A stretch of 64,000 bases of DNA from Pantoea sp. 18069 (GTDB lineage Bacteria > Pseudomonadota > Gammaproteobacteria > Burkholderiales > Burkholderiaceae_C): positions 1-64,000 of the forward strand of contig NZ_CACSJA010000005.1 in NCBI RefSeq assembly GCF_902706035.1, read 5' to 3'. Below, in pieces: positions 1 to 8,410 of the stretch. The notes below the pieces were generated by a model. The model did no database searches. It was given only the letters and a program-made list of their open reading frames with translations, and was not told the origin of the DNA. A program made the position numbers and the translations under genes. The first letter of the stretch is position 1, and every line of letters begins with the position of its first letter.

Positions 1-99
1 GGAAGCATTCGCTGGTGCGTCTGAACGACCTGTTATCGACGCAGCGGGTTGGGTACCGCTTTCCCTGGTCAATCTGGCTTGATTCCTTTCAGTTCCAAG

Positions 100-119
100 C
101 CCCGTCTTTTAGGGCGGGG
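100..119 (+). mobile_element. Right-end hairpin of an IS200/IS605-type element (candidate)
   Basis: A GC-rich hairpin (CCCCG at 100-104 pairing with CGGGG at 115-119, with T-G and C-G extensions and a TTTA loop) is preceded by CCAAG. This matches the imperfect hairpin that many IS200/IS605 (IS1341/TnpB-type) elements carry at their right end, where TnpA recognises it and from which guide RNAs of TnpB are read. The body of the element would lie left of the window. Two short open frames run through 2-82 and 3-120, but I could not recognise a TnpB C-terminus in either. The assignment rests on the hairpin alone; an ordinary terminator is the main alternative. Confidence 0.45.
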
Positions 120-1227
120 TAATTGACTGCAGGGCTTTCTTGCGGCGGTTGGCCCACAGCGAGCGTATCGACCAGCGGTGGTGGCGCGCGAGCAGCACGC
201 CCAAAGCGCACGCCAGCGTGCCGCCGTGCAGCATTGCCAGAAAGGCGAGGGCGCCTATGCGGCCCGCGCCGACCCAGCTTTGCCCCAGGGTCATGAGGTT
301 GTAGTAGACGATGAATGCGAACAGCGCAATCATCAGGCTGGAGCTGCTGCCCGCGCGCGGGTTGACGCTGGCCACGGCCAGGCCCAGCACGATGAAGTTC
401 AGCGCCGCCAGCGGCAGTCCGAGGCGCCAGCCCATTTCGGCCTGGTAGGCCGGCAGCGGGCTGCTCCACAGCGCATGGGTGTACTGGCTGCGCGCCGATG
501 CATCTTCCTCGGCGCTTGAAATGCCGTCGCCCAGCAGCAGGCCGTATTCCTTGAATTCGCTGATCTTCACGCCCGGGGTGCTGGTCTGCGTTTCCACGCG
601 CTGGCCGTCGCTCAGGATGACCGTGCGCTGGCCGTTCTCTACGACCAGGCGCGCGCTGCGCGCCGAGGTCACGGACTCGGCATGCGGCTCGTTGGTGACG
701 ATGAAGACATTGCTCGCGGCCTGGGCGCCGGGCGTGTCCTTGTCGATGAAGAACACGCGCGAGCCGTCGGACGATTCCTGGAATTCACCGGGCGCGATGC
801 GGTCGATGTCGCTGCGCTGCGAGTACTGCGTCTTGAGCTGCTGCACCTGCTGGTTGGACCAGGGCCAGACCAGCGTGGCCAGCACCGCGATCACGGCCAC
901 GACCGGCCAGGCAAAGCGCAGCAGCGGCGGCAGAAAAGACACCAGCCCGCGTCCGCTGGCGAACCAGATGACCATTTCGCTGTCCCGGTACATGCGCGAC
1001 AGAGACCCCACGACGGACACGAACAGGCTCAGCCCCAGAATGGTGGGCAATTGGCCCAATACCGTGAAGCCCATCACCATGATCACATCGGACGGATTGA
1101 CATTGCCGCGCGATGCCTGGCCCAACGTGCGAATCAGCATCATGGTCATGACGACAGTGACCAGCACCACCAAGGTGGCGCCAAAGCTGCGGGCCAGCTC
1201 CTTGCGTATGGATGAATCGAATAACAT
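109..1227 (-). CDS. lptF: LPS export permease LptF
   Basis: Inner-membrane permease subunit of the LptB2FG ABC transporter, which extracts lipopolysaccharide from the inner membrane and passes it to LptC/A. The 372-residue product shows the family layout: membrane helices near residues 12-35, 50-80 and 100-120, a periplasmic domain (about 125-265), then three more helices (about 270-350). The conserved GxLSRMYRDSEM stretch and the N-terminal MLFDSSIRKEL are typical of the family. It is divergent from pepA with only 23 bp between starts, so each promoter must sit inside or against the other gene. The stop codon TAA (109-111) lies in the loop of an IS-like hairpin, so the last residues (about SITPP) may be encoded by the mobile element. 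No lptG start is visible in the 108 bp beyond. Confidence 0.93.
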   Translation of the reverse strand: MLFDSSIRKELARSFGATLVVLVTVVMTMMLIRTLGQASRGNVNPSDVIMVMGFTVLGQLPTILGLSLFVSVVGSLSRMYRDSEMVIWFASGRGLVSFLPPLLRFAWPVVAVIAVLATLVWPWSNQQVQQLKTQYSQRSDIDRIAPGEFQESSDGSRVFFIDKDTPGAQAASNVFIVTNEPHAESVTSARSARLVVENGQRTVILSDGQRVETQTSTPGVKISEFKEYGLLLGDGISSAEEDASARSQYTHALWSSPLPAYQAEMGWRLGLPLAALNFIVLGLAVASVNPRAGSSSSLMIALFAFIVYYNLMTLGQSWVGAGRIGALAFLAMLHGGTLACALGVLLARHHRWSIRSLWANRRKKALQSITPP

Positions 1228-1250
1228 TGGCTGAAAGGAAAACGCCGATT

Positions 1251-2846
1251 ATGAACTTTGATCTCAAGGCACTGACCATCGCGGCTGCCGCCAACGAAAA
1301 ATGTGACCTGCTGGTGCTGCTCGTTGCCGAGCCCACGCCCGCTGCGTCCGACCCCCTGTCCTCGCTCGTGGCCCTGGCCCTCAAGCATGGCGATCTGCAG
1401 ACCGAGGCCGGCAAATCATTGTCGCTCTACCACCTGCCCGCCATTGCCGCGCGCCGTGTGCTGCTCGTGGGCGCGGGCGATGGCTCGGCCAAGGCGGTGC
1501 GCAAGGCCCTGGCCGCCGTCGGCCCGGCATTGAGCGCGCCCGCGCTCAAGCGCGCTGTAGTGTGCTTCAGTTTCGATGTCCCTGCGCAGGCGCTGACTGC
1601 TGGCGTGCAGGCGCTGGCCGACGCGACCTATGTGTTCGCCACCACCAAGCCTTCGGCCAAGCCCTGCAGCCTGGAAAAAGTGGTGTTTGGCGTGTCGTCG
1701 AAAGCCGCGCTGCAGCCGGCATTCGACTGCGGCGTGGCGCTGGCCCTGGGCCAGGGCACGACGCGCGAATGGGCCAATCGCCCGGCCAACCATGCGACGC
1801 CCACGAAGCTCGCCGAGGCTGCCAAGGCGCTGGCCAAGCTGCCCGGCATCGAGTGCAAGATCCACGGCCCGGCCGAAGTCGAAAAACTGGGCATGGGCGC
1901 TTTTCTCGCCGTGGCCCAGGGCTCGAACGAGCCTTTGCGCCTGATCGAGCTGCATTACCAGGGCGGCGCCAAGGGCGAGGCTCCCGTGGCGCTGGTCGGC
2001 AAGGGCATCACTTTCGACACCGGCGGCATTTCGCTCAAGCCCGCGGCCGAAATGGACGAGATGAAGTTCGACATGGGCGGCGCGGCCAGCGTGCTGGGCG
2101 TGTTCCGTGCGCTTGCCGAGCTGCGCCCGGCGATCAATGTCGTGGGCCTGATTCCGGCCTGCGAGAACATGCCTGATGGCCGCGCGGTCAAGCCCGGCGA
2201 CGTCGTGACCAGCATGAGCGGCCAGACCATCGAAGTGCTCAATACCGACGCCGAAGGCCGTCTGGTGCTGTGCGATGCGCTGACCTATGTCGCGCGCTTC
2301 AAGCCACGCGCCGTGGTCGACATCGCGACGCTGACCGGCGCCTGCGTGGTCGCGCTCGGCGGGCTGCGCAGCGGCCTGTTCTCGAACAACGAAGACCTGG
2401 CCCAGGCGCTGCAGAACGCGGGCGACGCGGCCCAGGACCTGTGCTGGCGCATGCCGCTCGACGACGAGTACGCCGAAGGCCTCAAGAGCAATTTCGCCGA
2501 CATGGGCAACGTCGCGGGCCGCGCGGGCGGCGCCGTGACGGCCGCGAAGTTCCTGCAGCGCTTTGTGGGCGACATGGCCTGGGCGCACCTGGACATAGCG
2601 GGCACGGCCTGGAAGGGCGGCGCGGCCAAGGGCTCGACCGGCCGGCCCGTGGGCCTGCTGGTGCACTATCTGCTCGAAGCGGCCAGGACTGCCCCGGTGG
2701 CCGAGAAGGCGCACAAAGCGGTGAAGGCCGCCAAGCCCGCGAAGGCGGCCAAGGTGCCGGCATCGGCCGACACCACGGCGGCCGTTGCCAAGACGATCGC
2801 ACCCGCTGCCGGTGCGCCCGATGCCGCGACCGATACGCTGCTTTGA
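1251..2846 (+). CDS. pepA: Leucyl aminopeptidase PepA (M17 family)
   Basis: Cytosolic di-metal aminopeptidase; E. coli PepA also acts as a DNA-binding Xer accessory factor. The start ATG at 1251 gives MNFDLKALTI and 531 residues; an in-frame ATG 13 codons earlier has no family support. Metal-site and catalytic motifs are present: KGITFDTGG (K251, D256), the EMDEMKFDMGGAA loop and NTDAEGRL (N331-L338). The C-terminus carries an Ala/Lys/Pro-rich tail of about 50 residues after the globular domain ends near LVHYLLEA, beyond the usual family end. It is followed after 20 bp by holC, the common order in gammaproteobacteria and betaproteobacteria. Confidence 0.96.
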   Translation: MNFDLKALTIAAAANEKCDLLVLLVAEPTPAASDPLSSLVALALKHGDLQTEAGKSLSLYHLPAIAARRVLLVGAGDGSAKAVRKALAAVGPALSAPALKRAVVCFSFDVPAQALTAGVQALADATYVFATTKPSAKPCSLEKVVFGVSSKAALQPAFDCGVALALGQGTTREWANRPANHATPTKLAEAAKALAKLPGIECKIHGPAEVEKLGMGAFLAVAQGSNEPLRLIELHYQGGAKGEAPVALVGKGITFDTGGISLKPAAEMDEMKFDMGGAASVLGVFRALAELRPAINVVGLIPACENMPDGRAVKPGDVVTSMSGQTIEVLNTDAEGRLVLCDALTYVARFKPRAVVDIATLTGACVVALGGLRSGLFSNNEDLAQALQNAGDAAQDLCWRMPLDDEYAEGLKSNFADMGNVAGRAGGAVTAAKFLQRFVGDMAWAHLDIAGTAWKGGAAKGSTGRPVGLLVHYLLEAARTAPVAEKAHKAVKAAKPAKAAKVPASADTTAAVAKTIAPAAGAPDAATDTLL

Positions 2847-2866
2847 GTGACGGCAGCGCCGCAGCC

Positions 2867-3301
2867 ATGACCGAAGTCGCCTTTCATTTCAACGCGCCGG
2901 ACAAGCTGGCCTACGTCTGCCGGTTCGTGCGCAAGGCCTTGCGCAACGATGCGCGCGTGGTCGTGACCGGGCCGCCGGCGGTCACGCAGGCGTTGTCGCA
3001 GATGCTCTGGAAGCTTTCGCCGCCCGACTTCCTGGCCCACGCCTGCGAAGGCGACGACGCGCAGGTATTTGCAGCGTCGCCCGTGGTGCTGGTCCAGGAC
3101 GAGCGCTGCGCGCCGCACCAGGACGTGCTGCTCAACCTCTGGGACAGCGTGCCGGCGCACTTTGCGCCATTCGCACGCGTGGTCGAGGTGGTGAGCCTGC
3201 ATGACGAGCAGGACCGGGCCCAGGCCCGCCTGCGCTGGAAACACTACGCGGGGCTGGGCCTGAACATCGTGCGCCATGATCTGGTGCTCAAGGGAGCGTG
3301 A
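2867..3301 (+). CDS. holC: DNA polymerase III chi subunit HolC
   Basis: Chi subunit of the clamp-loader complex, linking polymerase III holoenzyme to single-strand binding protein. The 144-residue product has the compact alpha/beta chi fold signature: VAFHFNAPDKLAYVCRFVRKA at the N-terminus, a VVVTGPP strand-loop, a conserved WDSVPAHFAPFARVVEVV segment and a C-terminal RWKHY. The start ATG 20 bp after pepA was chosen because it precedes the conserved strand by four residues. Its stop overlaps the ATG of the next gene (TGATG), so the three genes are probably co-translated. Confidence 0.93.
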   Translation: MTEVAFHFNAPDKLAYVCRFVRKALRNDARVVVTGPPAVTQALSQMLWKLSPPDFLAHACEGDDAQVFAASPVVLVQDERCAPHQDVLLNLWDSVPAHFAPFARVVEVVSLHDEQDRAQARLRWKHYAGLGLNIVRHDLVLKGA

Positions 3302-3846
3302 TGGACCTGCAGCCCAAGGCGCCGCCGCGCTATGTGCCCACCTTGACCGATGTGGTCCAGGACCCGGCTTCTGATTCTGTGCCGGCATCACCGCCGCAGC
3401 CTGAGCAGGCTGCGCCGCCCGAGTCGCTGGAGGTGTGGGCTTCGCCCGCGCCTTTCGGGCCCGCAGTGCCGGAGCCGGAGCTGGCGTCTTCGCCGTCTCC
3501 CGCGACCGGGCCGTCGGCCCGGTTTCCGCTTGCCGAGGCGGTGCTGCCCAGCCTGGCCGAGCAGGAGTCTGAACCTGAGCCCGGCATCGCGTTGGACGCT
3601 GCCGCCTGGGCCCAGGTTCAGATGCAGGCCGAGGAGCGACTGGTGCAGCGTCTGCTCGAGCGCGTGGAGCGCGTGCTGGACCAGCGCCTGCGCGAGTCCA
3701 TCGCCCAGGTGGTGCAGGAGCAGACGCGTTCCGTGACGCTGCGCCTGCAGGAGGAGCTCGAATCGGTGGTGCGCCAGACGGTGCAGGAGGCGCTGGCCCA
3801 GGAGCGCGAGCCCGAGGGCCGGGCCGGGGCGTTCAGGCCGCGTTAG
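3301..3846 (+). CDS. Hypothetical Pro/Ala-rich protein with C-terminal coiled coil
   Basis: 181-residue protein with no domain I can name. Residues 1-95 are Pro, Ala, Ser and Glu-rich and probably disordered. Residues about 100-170 are rich in Glu, Gln, Arg, Leu and Val in heptad-like spacing (LVQRLLERVERVLDQRL ... VTLRLQEELESVV), predicting a long amphipathic helix or coiled coil. The start ATG overlaps the holC stop by one base, so it looks translationally coupled to pepA-holC. A GTG one codon upstream is an alternative start. It resembles small helix-tailed proteins encoded beside holC in related bacteria, but function cannot be assigned. Confidence 0.75.
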   Translation: MDLQPKAPPRYVPTLTDVVQDPASDSVPASPPQPEQAAPPESLEVWASPAPFGPAVPEPELASSPSPATGPSARFPLAEAVLPSLAEQESEPEPGIALDAAAWAQVQMQAEERLVQRLLERVERVLDQRLRESIAQVVQEQTRSVTLRLQEELESVVRQTVQEALAQEREPEGRAGAFRPR

Positions 3847-3882
3847 GGGCGTGCGCAGAGGCCGTGGCCGCTGCGCGCGTGG

Positions 3883-4890
3883 TCAGCGCCCGACCAGTTG
3901 GTAGTCGGGGTTCACGATCTGCGTGGGCGTGCCATGGATGAAGTTCACCACGTTCTCGAAGGCCGCACCGAAGTACAGCTCATAGCTGTCCTGCTCCACA
4001 TAGCCCAGGTGCGGCGTGCAGATGCAGTTTTCCATGCGCAGCAGCGCATGGCCCTGCAAGATGGGCTCGCTTTCGAACACATCGATCGCGGCCATGCCGG
4101 GGCGCCCGCGCTGCAAGGCGGCGACCAGGGCATCGGCTTCGATCAGTTCGGCGCGCGAAGTGTTGACCAGCAGGGCCGTGGGCTTCATCAGCGACAGGTC
4201 GTTCAGACCTATCATGTGCTCGGTGGCTTCGTTCAGGCGCAGGTGCAGGCTCAGCACGTCGCACTGCGCGAAGAACTCCTCGCGCGTCGTTGCCGTCTGG
4301 TAGCCATCGGCCAGGGCCTCGGCACGCGAAGCGTCGCGCCCCCAGATGCGCACGTTCATGCCGAACGCCCGGCCATAACCGGCGACGATACGGCCCACGC
4401 GGCCGTAGCCCCAGATGCCCAGGGTTCTGCCGCGCAGCACATTGCCTAGCCCGAAGTTCGGCGGCATGGATGCGGCCTTGAAGCCCGACTGCTGCCAGGC
4501 GCCATGCTTGAGGTTGGCGATGTACTGGGGCAGGCGGCGCATCGCGGCCATGATCAGCGCCCAGGTCAGCTCCGCGGGAGCGACCGGCGAGCTCACGCCT
4601 TCGGCGATCGCAATGCCGTGATCGGTGCAGGCCTTGACGTCGATGTGCGCGCCCACCCGGCCGGTCTGGGCGATCAGCTTGAGCCGCGGCAGTTTCTCTA
4701 TCAGCTGCCGGGTGATCGCGGTGCGGTCGCGTATCAGCACGATGATGTCGGCATCGCGCAGTCGCACGGACAGCTGGCCCAGGCCTTTGACGTTGTTGGT
4801 GTAGACCTTGGCGTTGAGCGCGTCCAGGCGCGAAGCGCAATGCAGCTTGCGTACAGCGTCTTGGTAGTCGTCCAAAATGACAATGTTCAT
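3883..4890 (-). CDS. D-2-hydroxyacid dehydrogenase family protein
   Basis: NAD(P)-dependent oxidoreductase of the D-isomer 2-hydroxyacid dehydrogenase family, acting in the cytosol; the substrate cannot be read from sequence. The start at 4890 (MNIVILDDYQDAV, 335 residues) has a GGGAG Shine-Dalgarno six bases upstream, whereas the longer form from 4908 does not. The Rossmann dinucleotide motif is LGIWGYGRVGRIVAGYG (GxGxxG form), the catalytic Arg lies in LVNTSRAELI, and the catalytic His is expected in TPHLGYVEQDSYELYF. The IDDYQ N-terminus and the NTSRAELI form match the subgroup often annotated as hydroxyacid dehydrogenase or phosphoglycerate dehydrogenase-like. It stands alone and converges on the holC operon. 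Confidence 0.9.
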   Translation of the reverse strand: MNIVILDDYQDAVRKLHCASRLDALNAKVYTNNVKGLGQLSVRLRDADIIVLIRDRTAITRQLIEKLPRLKLIAQTGRVGAHIDVKACTDHGIAIAEGVSSPVAPAELTWALIMAAMRRLPQYIANLKHGAWQQSGFKAASMPPNFGLGNVLRGRTLGIWGYGRVGRIVAGYGRAFGMNVRIWGRDASRAEALADGYQTATTREEFFAQCDVLSLHLRLNEATEHMIGLNDLSLMKPTALLVNTSRAELIEADALVAALQRGRPGMAAIDVFESEPILQGHALLRMENCICTPHLGYVEQDSYELYFGAAFENVVNFIHGTPTQIVNPDYQLVGR

Positions 4891-5204
4891 GACGGGCTCC
4901 CAGCTCATGGGCTTTGGGTAGGTAAATGCAACGCAAGCCTGTGCCTGTGCGTGGCAGGCCTGCCTGGAGCAAAAAAGAGGACTGGAGGAACGTGTTGCCC
5001 GCTCGCGCCATGCTCACGGCAGGCAGGCCTCAGAACGTGTTCACGATCTCAGATACACCATTGTCCAGCATGCACAAACGAGGATGAGGCGGCGATGCGC
5101 GGCGTACAGCGCGAATACCTGGTTCGTTTGTTACAGACTGCCGTTATATGTATCAAGACGTATGTGATGCAAGGAATATACGCTTCAACGCCCGGTGAAT
5201 TCCA
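4891..5204. other. Intergenic region without a gene
   Basis: 314 bp with no convincing coding frame. It holds the 19-mer listed separately (5032-5050) and a comparatively AT-rich stretch (about 5125-5190) with ATATGTATC and ACGTATGTG repeats. That stretch could serve as upstream sequence for the dehydrogenase gene, but I can name no promoter with confidence. Confidence 0.5.
5032..5050 (+). repeat. Solo copy of the 19-bp end sequence of the 54.8-kb inverted-repeat element
   Basis: AGAACGTGTTCACGATCTC is identical to the left terminal repeat of the 267-bp element at 54765-55031. Here there is no partner inverted copy nearby and none of the internal hairpins. It could be a relic of excision, a solo end, or a protein-binding site that the element also carries. 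A shorter related GGAACGTGTT lies at about 4987. Confidence 0.7.
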
Positions 5205-5561
5205 TCAGGGCGCGGTGCCGTACTGGCTGCGGAACGCGGCTTCGAGGTCGGCGCAGTCCTTGGGTGTCAGGTCGGCGCGTTTGCGGTCTTCGGGCGCGCG
5301 CGCAACTTCCTTGTTGCAGACCTTGATGGCTTCGCGTGCGACCCACTGGTCGCTGCTTTCGGGTGTGGACAGCAGCGAGCCGACGAGCATCAGCACGGCA
5401 AACGCGCCGACGGGCAGACCGATGAGCCAGGGAACCAGCCGGTTGCGTGGCGGGGGCGTGGCGCCGCCGGCAGAGGCCGGGGGTGTTTTTCCGCACTGGG
5501 CGCAGGGCGAGGTGCTATCGGTCAGCGTATGACCACAGAAGGGGCATGAAAAGGTGGGCAT
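5205..5561 (-). CDS. Zinc-ribbon membrane protein, function unknown
   Basis: 118-residue protein with an N-terminal zinc ribbon (C6-x2-C9 and C20-x2-C23 pairs in FSCPFCG and PCAQCGK), a Pro-rich linker, and one hydrophobic membrane helix (about residues 43-63, LVPWLIGLPVGAFAVLML). A hydrophilic C-terminal domain with two Cys (VCNKE, KDCADLE) follows and may carry a disulfide if outside the cell. Short zinc-ribbon/TM proteins of this shape are common and mostly uncharacterised. It runs in the same direction as the small gene upstream, 56 bp away. Confidence 0.75.
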   Translation of the reverse strand: MPTFSCPFCGHTLTDSTSPCAQCGKTPPASAGGATPPPRNRLVPWLIGLPVGAFAVLMLVGSLLSTPESSDQWVAREAIKVCNKEVARAPEDRKRADLTPKDCADLEAAFRSQYGTAP

Positions 5562-5617
5562 GGGCCATTATCGGCGGTGGTGGGCGGCACGCGCATCTTG
5601 CGGCTGGCGCGCCGCCG

Positions 5618-5845
5618 TCAGCTGGCCGACTGCGCATTCTTGCGGCGGTTGGTCCAGGAGTCGACGATCAGCCGCTGGCCCATCTCGTTGGCACAGCGCA
5701 GGTGCAGCAGGATGCTGCCGCCCTTGCCGTCATAGCGCACGCCCGAAGTGAGCAGCGGCTGGCCGCAGGAGAAGCAGGCAAAGCCGTGTTCGTGGTCTTG
5801 CAGGGGAAGGTCGGGGATACAGGTGATGTCAGCGATGAAGGTCAT
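5618..5845 (-). CDS. Small Cys-containing protein, function unknown
   Basis: 75-residue protein starting at ATG 5845 (MTFIADITCIP). The frame stays open upstream to 5974, but the N-terminal extension is Arg/Gly-rich low-complexity sequence typical of spurious translation in GC-rich DNA. A CFSCG knuckle plus further Cys residues (TCIPDL, LRCANEM) suggest a single metal site. The layout recalls small zinc-finger proteins that examine 'CxxC ... LHxxC' type sites. No partner gene hints at a role. Confidence 0.6.
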   Translation of the reverse strand: MTFIADITCIPDLPLQDHEHGFACFSCGQPLLTSGVRYDGKGGSILLHLRCANEMGQRLIVDSWTNRRKNAQSAS

Positions 5846-6239
5846 GCGCTGCTTATCGGCCGCGCCAGCGCTTACTGTAGGACAGGCGTGGCCGGAAAGT
5901 GTGCGCCCGGGCTGGCATGCCTGCCCGAGGTCTGCTCGCCCGCGCAGTGGCGAGCCCATCATCCATAGGGTCACTTGCCGCCGCGCTGTGCCGCTGCACG
6001 GGCGCCGATAGAATTGGCCCGGGACAATGCGCCGCGGTCTGCCCGCCAGACCGGTCTGTCAGCGGCCATCGGGCTTGTACGCGCAAGTTTTCCGGTCCCG
6101 GCCCTGGCACCACGCTCGCACCCTTGCAGCGTGGTTTTATCCATTTTGAGTGTTCAGATATTTCAGACAATTTTGAAATTACCATCTCCAGACGGTGGTC
6201 CTGCGGGACGCTGTCCGGCGCACACGATAAGAGCGAGTG
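5846..6239. other. Intergenic region between divergent genes
   Basis: 394 bp separate the small Cys protein (leftward) from ctaA (rightward). The last 120 bp become AT-richer (GTTTTATCCATTTTGAG and TTTCAGACAATTTTGAAA around 6130-6180). The second is an imperfect dyad (TTTCA...TGAAA), and this is the likely promoter zone for ctaA. No gene is recognisable here. Confidence 0.4.
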
Positions 6240-7406
6240 ATGACTAGCCAGCCCCTTTACGATTTGCAACCCCTGCTGCATCTGATGCTGATCGGCGCGG
6301 TGATCGCGCTCGCACCCCTGGCGTGGGTCTGGTTTCGCAATCGCCAGCACGGTCCGGCCGAGCGGCTGCTTGCGCTCAGCGTTTTCACGCTGTTCCTGAC
6401 GTTCGACCTGGTGATGTTCGGTGCGTTCACGCGGCTCACGGACTCGGGCCTGGGCTGCCCCGACTGGCCGGGCTGCTACGGCAACGCGAGCCCGCTGGGC
6501 GCGCACCTTGAAATCAGCGCGGCGCAGCTGGCCATGCCCACCGGGCCCGTGACCCATGGCAAGGCCTGGGTGGAAATGATCCACCGCTACCTGGCCACCG
6601 GGGTGGGCGTGCTGATCATCGCGCTGGCACTGATGAGCTGGCGTCTGGCGCGCAGTACGCCGCTGTCCGCAGGGCGCAGCCCCTGGTGGCCCACGGCCAG
6701 CCTGGTCTGGGTCTGCATCCAGGGCGCGTTCGGCGCGCTGACCGTGACCGAAAAACTGTTTCCCGCGATCGTGACGCTGCATCTGCTGGGCGGCACGGTG
6801 CTGCTGGCGCTGCTGTGCGTGCCCGCGGTGGCCCATGGCCTGGCGGTGCAGGGTCGCCAGCCCGAAGCCATCGCGCCCTGGCTGCGCCGGGCGCTGGTCG
6901 CGGGCCTGGCGCTGCTGACACTGCAGGTGGCGCTGGGTGGCTGGGTCAGCACCAACTATGCGGTGCTGGCCTGCACGACGTTCCCGACCTGCCAGGGCAG
7001 CTGGTGGCCGGCAATGAATTTTGCCCAGGCCTTCGAGATCTGGCGACCGCTGGGCATGCTGAAGGACGGCAACCACCTCGATTTCGAGGCCTTGACTGCC
7101 ATCCATTACCTGCACCGCCTCGCCGCCTATGTCGTGGTGCTGGCGCTGCTCGCGCTGCTGCTCGCGCTGCGCCGCGCCCAGGCGCTGGCGCGCCAGCGCC
7201 GCTGGCTGGGCGGCCTGCTGGCGCTGCAGGTGATGACCGGATTGTCGAACGTTCTTTTTGACTGGCCCCTGATTGCCGCCGTGCTGCACACCGGAGGCGC
7301 CGCGGCGCTGGTGGGCGTACTGGTCTGGAGTCTTGCGACCAGCACTTCCCGCGCGGACATGGATCAGCGCCGACCCCCTTCCAAGAAAGCCATCGTTCGC
7401 GCATGA
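6240..7406 (+). CDS. ctaA: Heme A synthase (COX15/CtaA)
   Basis: Membrane enzyme oxidising heme O to heme A for aa3-type oxidases. The 388-residue product has about eight membrane helices. The conserved His ligands sit in the expected contexts: [26 protein letters not shown] and VLHTGGAA. The [21 protein letters not shown] loop, with its paired cysteines, is diagnostic. A second Cys-containing loop ([13 protein letters not shown]) mirrors it in the C-terminal half, as expected for the internally duplicated family. ATG 6240 was preferred over the adjacent GTG at 6237. It overlaps ctaB by 4 bp (ATGA), so the pair is coupled. Confidence 0.96.
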   Translation: MTSQPLYDLQPLLHLMLIGAVIALAPLAWVWFRNRQHGPAERLLALSVFTLFLTFDLVMFGAFTRLTDSGLGCPDWPGCYGNASPLGAHLEISAAQLAMPTGPVTHGKAWVEMIHRYLATGVGVLIIALALMSWRLARSTPLSAGRSPWWPTASLVWVCIQGAFGALTVTEKLFPAIVTLHLLGGTVLLALLCVPAVAHGLAVQGRQPEAIAPWLRRALVAGLALLTLQVALGGWVSTNYAVLACTTFPTCQGSWWPAMNFAQAFEIWRPLGMLKDGNHLDFEALTAIHYLHRLAAYVVVLALLALLLALRRAQALARQRRWLGGLLALQVMTGLSNVLFDWPLIAAVLHTGGAAALVGVLVWSLATSTSRADMDQRRPPSKKAIVRA

Positions 7407-8299
7407 CCACCGACACCCTGTCCTCCGCTTCACGGATTGCCCAGTTCCATGCCCTGACCAAGCCCCGGGTGGTGCAGCTGATCGTCTTCTGCGCGCTGAT
7501 CGGCATGGTGCTGGCCGTTCCCGGCTGGCCTTCGGGCGCGCAGTGGCTGCAGATGGCGGTGTCCTGCGCCGGTATCTGGCTGGTCGCTGCCGCGGCCGCG
7601 GCTTTCAACTGCCTGGTCGAAAAGCACATCGACGCGCGCATGCAGCGCACGTCGTGGCGGCCCACGGCGCGCGGCGAGCTCTCGAGCATGCAGGCGCTGG
7701 TGTTCTCGGCTGCGCTGTGCAGCCTGGGCGCGGCCATCCTGTTCATCGGCACCAATCCGCTGACGATGTGGCTCACGCTCGCGACCTTCGTCGGCTATGC
7801 GGTGATCTACACCGTGGTGCTCAAGCCGCGCACGCCGCAGAACATCGTGATCGGCGGCGCCTCGGGCGCGATGCCGCCGGTGCTGGGCTGGGCGGCAATG
7901 ACCGGCCAGGTCGGGCCCGAAGCGCTGATCCTGTTCCTGATCATCTTCCTGTGGACGCCGCCGCACTTCTGGGCGCTGGCGCTGTACCGCGTCGAGGACT
8001 ATCGCAAGTCGGGCCTGCCCATGCTGCCCGTGACGCATGGCAGCGAATACACGCGGCTGCAGATCCTGCTCTACACGCTGGTGCTGTTCGTGGCCTGCCT
8101 GCTGCCGTTCATCTACGGCATGAGCTCGTGGCTCTACCTGTTCGCGGCCGTGGTGCTGGGCGCGGGCTTTTGCGCCTACGCCTGGCGCCTGCGCCGCGCC
8201 TATTCCGATGCGCTGGCCTGGCGCACGTTCAAGTTCTCGCTGGTGCACCTGAGCCTGCTGTTCGCGGCGCTGCTCATTGACCACTACCTGTTTATGTAA
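7403..8299 (+). CDS. ctaB: Protoheme IX farnesyltransferase (heme O synthase)
   Basis: UbiA-family membrane prenyltransferase that attaches farnesyl to heme B, giving heme O. The 298-residue product has about nine helices. The active-site loop reads [19 protein letters not shown] with the conserved N, D and RT-RP residues, and the second conserved loop is [16 protein letters not shown]. It is coupled to ctaA by a 4-bp overlap. Since the nearby cyo genes lack their own cyoE, this enzyme probably supplies heme O both to the bo3 oxidase and to CtaA. It converges on regA, with a terminator-like hairpin between. Confidence 0.96.
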   Translation: MTTDTLSSASRIAQFHALTKPRVVQLIVFCALIGMVLAVPGWPSGAQWLQMAVSCAGIWLVAAAAAAFNCLVEKHIDARMQRTSWRPTARGELSSMQALVFSAALCSLGAAILFIGTNPLTMWLTLATFVGYAVIYTVVLKPRTPQNIVIGGASGAMPPVLGWAAMTGQVGPEALILFLIIFLWTPPHFWALALYRVEDYRKSGLPMLPVTHGSEYTRLQILLYTLVLFVACLLPFIYGMSSWLYLFAAVVLGAGFCAYAWRLRRAYSDALAWRTFKFSLVHLSLLFAALLIDHYLFM

Positions 8300-8378
8300 G
8301 GGCCGCAACAGGCTTCGGTCGTCCACGCGTTCGCTCCACCCGAAGCCCGTAAAACTGGCGCGCCCCAGCCCAGGGGAA

Positions 8379-8410
8379 GCGGCGTTAGCCGCACAGGGGG
8401 TGTTTCTTTT
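8379..8410 (+). terminator. Terminator-like hairpin between ctaB and regA
   Basis: GCGGC (8379-8383), loop GTTA, GCCGC (8388-8392), followed 11 bases later by a T-rich run (TGTTTCTTTT). The surrounding CCCCAGCCCAGGGG and CAGGGGGTG extend the pairing potential. It best fits termination of ctaA-ctaB. The T-run overlaps the regA stop codon. The block also looks like an intergenic repeat common in this family. Confidence 0.45.

Noticed and set aside
1..120. TnpB C-terminal coding sequence left of the hairpin
   Set aside because: Two short frames are open, but neither shows TnpB motifs; only the hairpin is reported.
6240..8299. aa3 oxidase genes expected beside ctaA-ctaB
   Set aside because: No ctaC/D/E genes are in the window; ctaAB stand next to the bo3 operon only.
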